Shown here: piece after piece, positions 4,420-6,520 of the stretch
Numbering within the stretch: the stretch's first letter is position 1
Layout: every line of letters begins with the position of its first letter
DNA from: Euryarchaeota archaeon UBA59
GTDB lineage: Archaea; Thermoplasmatota; Poseidoniia; Poseidoniales; Thalassarchaeaceae
NCBI GenBank assembly: GCA_002505495.1
Contig: DAVI01000120.1
Span: forward strand, 24,736 to 31,255
Length of the DNA: 6,520 bases
Direction: 5' to 3'
The notes under the pieces: generated by a model
Databases searched by the model: none
What the model saw: the letters and a program-made list of their open reading frames with translations, nothing else
Told to the model about the DNA's origin: nothing
Program-made: the position numbers and the translations under genes

Positions 4420-5835
4420 GTGCGCAGAGTCGTCGCTTTGGTTTGTGTCGCCCTGCTCTTCGTGGGAAGCGTGCCAACGGCCGCGGCTCAGCAACCGGAT
4501 ATCGCCCAAGAGCATTGGTACCATTCTTGGGCTACTCTCACCTATGACACGAGTCAATGGGCCGATGATTATCCCGAGATAGTATCGGTTGTCAGTGCTG
4601 GGGAGACTGAACATGGACGTGACCAGTGGGTGGTCCGGATCAGCGATTGGTCGGTGGAGAACAAGTCGGACGGCTCACCCAAGGAGAAGGTGTACATCGA
4701 CGGTGGCCATCACGGCAATGAGCATCTGGGAACTGAATTGGCCTTCCTCGTGGCGGAATTTTACATTGAGGGGTGGGCCGATGGCGATGTCGAAGCAGTC
4801 GAGGTGCTGCAGAACACGGAACTCCACATCATGATAATGCTGAATGCGGATGGCAACGACTTGGACACCCGCTGGAACATGAATCAGGTGGACCTCAATA
4901 GGAACTACGACCACCATTGGACGACCGATGAGACCGCAAGTGGGGATGGCCCCTTTTCTGAGGCTGAGACCCGAAACAATGCGGATTACATGGCCGAATG
5001 GATGACCGACGCCGACCTCTATGTCACGATGCACACAGGCACCTGGATTCTCGCCTATCCATGGGGATTCACTGGGGAGATGCCCAGCGACTGGGAGATG
5101 TTTGAGCATATCCGTGACACCATCCACGAGACCATAGACGCCGACCTTCCGGTGCGAAATGCCAATGCGGGAATCTATCCCACCCACGGCACCAGTCGGG
5201 ACTACGGCTACGGTGTGATGGGCTTCCCGACCTTCACCTTCGAGACGGACGACGAGCAGTTCCTGCTGGGCACGGTACAGTCACTCTCAGACAGGCTTTC
5301 GGTGGAGCTGGAGGTGATGCGTTACCTCATCAGCAATGTCTGGTATTGGCGGGCCCGCCTCAATGTGACCAGCATGGAGGTCACACCGGGAGAGCAGATT
5401 GAGTTGCATGTCGCTAATCAGGGGCACGCGTCGACTGAAAATGCCAGCATCCAGTATGTGTTCGAGGAGTCGATGGAGGTGCTCTGGCAGTCGGAGAACT
5501 TCACAGTCAACGCTAGCAACACGAGCGATGTCACACTCGATGCGAGCAACCTCTCTCTGCAACCGGGCGGAACCTTCGCGCTGCACTACCAGAAGCGGGT
5601 GATTGATGCCTCAATGTTCGTCCACCAGCCGATAGACGAAAAGTTGGTCGAAATGGTTGAGACGGACAAGGATGGGTGGCTTCCTGCCCCCGGGCTCCTG
5701 CTGGTGCTCCTTGCAGCGTTTGGGGCAGCGGGTGCCGCAAATGGTTGGCCGAAGAGGCGGTTTTCGGGGGCAATCGAGCCGGACGGCGGTGAAAATCCCT
5801 CAGTTGACGGCACAACTCACGACGCTCACCTTTGA
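4414..5835 (+). CDS. Exported, membrane-anchored M14-family zinc carboxypeptidase
   Basis: A 473-residue metallopeptidase that should remove C-terminal amino acids from peptides outside the cell. Residues 1-25 form a signal peptide: RR, then VVALVCVALLFVGSV, then cleavage near AAA-QQ. The M14 catalytic set is complete: His100 and Glu103 (HGNE) and His207 (MHTG) as zinc ligands, Asn162-Arg163 in DLNRNY for the substrate carboxylate, Tyr255 (IYPTHGTS) and the general base Glu277 (FTFE). The Tyr-to-Glu distance of 22 equals that of Tyr248/Glu270 in carboxypeptidase A. Residues about 313-400 form a beta-rich, sequon-dense domain, perhaps CARDB-like. A single membrane segment (about 424-444), a basic stop (PKRR) and a 25-residue acidic tail follow, so the catalytic part faces outward. 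Seven sequons are present. No ATG is available for the start: GTG at 4414 is given, and GTG at 4420 is nearly as good. Substrate preference cannot be read from the sequence. Confidence 0.88.
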   Translation: MAVRRVVALVCVALLFVGSVPTAAAQQPDIAQEHWYHSWATLTYDTSQWADDYPEIVSVVSAGETEHGRDQWVVRISDWSVENKSDGSPKEKVYIDGGHHGNEHLGTELAFLVAEFYIEGWADGDVEAVEVLQNTELHIMIMLNADGNDLDTRWNMNQVDLNRNYDHHWTTDETASGDGPFSEAETRNNADYMAEWMTDADLYVTMHTGTWILAYPWGFTGEMPSDWEMFEHIRDTIHETIDADLPVRNANAGIYPTHGTSRDYGYGVMGFPTFTFETDDEQFLLGTVQSLSDRLSVELEVMRYLISNVWYWRARLNVTSMEVTPGEQIELHVANQGHASTENASIQYVFEESMEVLWQSENFTVNASNTSDVTLDASNLSLQPGGTFALHYQKRVIDASMFVHQPIDEKLVEMVETDKDGWLPAPGLLLVLLAAFGAAGAANGWPKRRFSGAIEPDGGENPSVDGTTHDAHL

Positions 5836-5838
5836 ATA

Positions 5839-5860
5839 GGGTCACCCGATGAGGTGGCCC
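5839..5860 (+). promoter_or_regulatory. Hairpin between the M14 and M17 peptidase genes
   Basis: GGGTCACC-CGATGA-GGTGGCCC can form an 8-bp stem with one U-G wobble and a 6-nt loop. It fills most of the 32-base gap and ends seven bases before the ATG at 5868. No T-run follows. As with the pair at 4379-4419, it may serve RNA processing or control of the downstream start. No clear TATA box or Shine-Dalgarno is seen in this gap. Confidence 0.4.
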
Positions 5861-5867
5861 GATTGAC

Positions 5868-6520
5868 ATGGATATGACAACGGGAACAATTGGAGAAGCG
5901 CCGCTTGATGGAACGAAGAAACCTAGATTCACGACACTTGTGCTACCGCTGTTCGAAGGGGTTTCGAAGGCTCCCAACCGGGCACTTGCAGGCGTCCCCC
6001 GAACTTCTTCCTCACTCGTGAAAGAGGCAATATCCTCAGATGACTTTTCGGGAAAGTCAGGCCAGAGCCTGACCATCTGGGGTAGCGACCTCCGAGTTCT
6101 CCTGCTCGGCATGGGCAAGTCCGATGGCCTCTCGACCAAGGAGGCCCGTGATGGCGGAGCCAACCTAGTGGCCGGATTGGCCAAGTCTCACGGCAAGAAC
6201 CTCCTCGTCCGGTTCACCACCGGCTGGCGCTCAGCGGCGATGGCCGCCTTCGCGGAGGGAATGATCCTGCGCGACTACAAGTTCGACAAGTATCTCTCAA
6301 AGGATGATGATGACGATGATGACGACACCCCTCTGTCGGCTCACTTCGAGGCGAGCGACCGCTACACTGCGGCTCTGTCAGCAGGTTGCGAGCGAGCCTC
6401 AGCAATCGCAGTCGGAGTTCACATTGCCCGCGACCTAGGAAATGAGCCGGCCAACAAGTTGTATCCGATGGAGTATGCGGACCGCGCCCGCGCCTGGAAG
6501 AAGGGCAAGGGAAATGTGAA
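5868..6520 (+). CDS. pepA: Leucyl aminopeptidase, M17 family (N-terminal 217 residues; cut by right window edge)
   Basis: The frame is open from ATG at 5868 to the right edge. The visible part is the N-terminal macro-like domain of an M17 aminopeptidase and the start of the catalytic domain. Supporting features are the opening strand FTTLVLPLFEG (21-31), the LLLGMGK turn (78-84), a Gly/Ala-rich helix around 96-105, EGMILRDYKFDKY (130-142) and the family hallmark ARDLGNEPAN (187-196). The two-metal catalytic residues lie beyond the window, so activity cannot be judged. The family removes N-terminal residues from peptides in the cytosol, usually as a hexamer; there is no signal peptide here. 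Residues 146-153 are eight consecutive Asp, encoded by mixed GAT/GAC codons, in the linker between the domains, which is unusual. A second in-frame ATG at 5874 would shorten it by two residues. It follows the M14 peptidase by 32 bp and may be co-transcribed with it. Confidence 0.88.
   Translation, partial: MDMTTGTIGEAPLDGTKKPRFTTLVLPLFEGVSKAPNRALAGVPRTSSSLVKEAISSDDFSGKSGQSLTIWGSDLRVLLLGMGKSDGLSTKEARDGGANLVAGLAKSHGKNLLVRFTTGWRSAAMAAFAEGMILRDYKFDKYLSKDDDDDDDDTPLSAHFEASDRYTAALSAGCERASAIAVGVHIARDLGNEPANKLYPMEYADRARAWKKGKGNV

Noticed and set aside
5531..6184. Long minus-strand frame of 217 codons
   Set aside because: It spans the end of the M14 gene, the gap and the start of the M17 gene in antisense, and its Arg/Pro/Ser-rich composition is typical of a shadow frame in GC-rich DNA.
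6303..6326. GAY triplet run as a microsatellite or CRISPR-like repeat
   Set aside because: It is in frame within a clear coding sequence, uses mixed GAT/GAC codons, and has no spacer structure.

Overview
The window looks like a piece of an archaeal chromosome. The best guess is a marine Thermoplasmatota (Marine Group II / Poseidoniales-like) heterotroph. The reasons are an archaeal-style polyamine set (agmatinase plus pyruvoyl AdoMet decarboxylase), acidic secreted proteins rich in N-glycosylation sequons, and a small acidic protein of a type I associate with Thermoplasmata. AT-rich boxes at about -29 suit leaderless archaeal transcription, and there are no clear bacterial -35/-10 pairs. The taxonomic call is inference from gene content, not a database match.

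Layout: the left part is on the minus strand. It holds the N-terminal 481 residues of a large exported glycoprotein-like protein (1-1445, running off the left edge) and, upstream of it, a 133-residue acidic protein of unknown function (1531-1932). A 167-bp divergent region (1933-2099) carries two perfect short hairpins and AT-rich boxes. From 2100 onward everything is on the plus strand: agmatinase (2100-3056), AdoMet decarboxylase-type SpeD (3053-3427, 4-bp GTGA overlap) and a deoxyhypusine-synthase-like protein (3429-4382). These are followed by an exported, membrane-anchored M14 zinc carboxypeptidase (4414-5835) and the N-terminal third or so of an M17 leucyl aminopeptidase (5868 to the right edge). 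Two of these genes, the left-edge secreted protein and the right-edge aminopeptidase, are open at the window ends.

Functionally, the three tightly packed genes form a polyamine cassette. Agmatinase gives putrescine, and SpeD gives the aminopropyl donor (or, alternatively, agmatine if it has shifted to arginine). The third gene is the oddest. By its motifs it belongs to the bacterial-type deoxyhypusine-synthase-like clade rather than to canonical archaeal DHS. It keeps the catalytic lysine but lacks the His-containing segment after the GGG motif. The two peptidases fit peptide scavenging: an outer-surface carboxypeptidase and a cytosolic aminopeptidase.

A recurring oddity is that nearly every gap between genes contains a short perfect or near-perfect inverted repeat. 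The most striking are two tandem hairpins at 4379-4395 and 4400-4419, which enclose the stop codon of one gene and the candidate GTG start of the next. I see no RNA genes, mobile elements, CRISPR arrays or obvious phage or defence system here.
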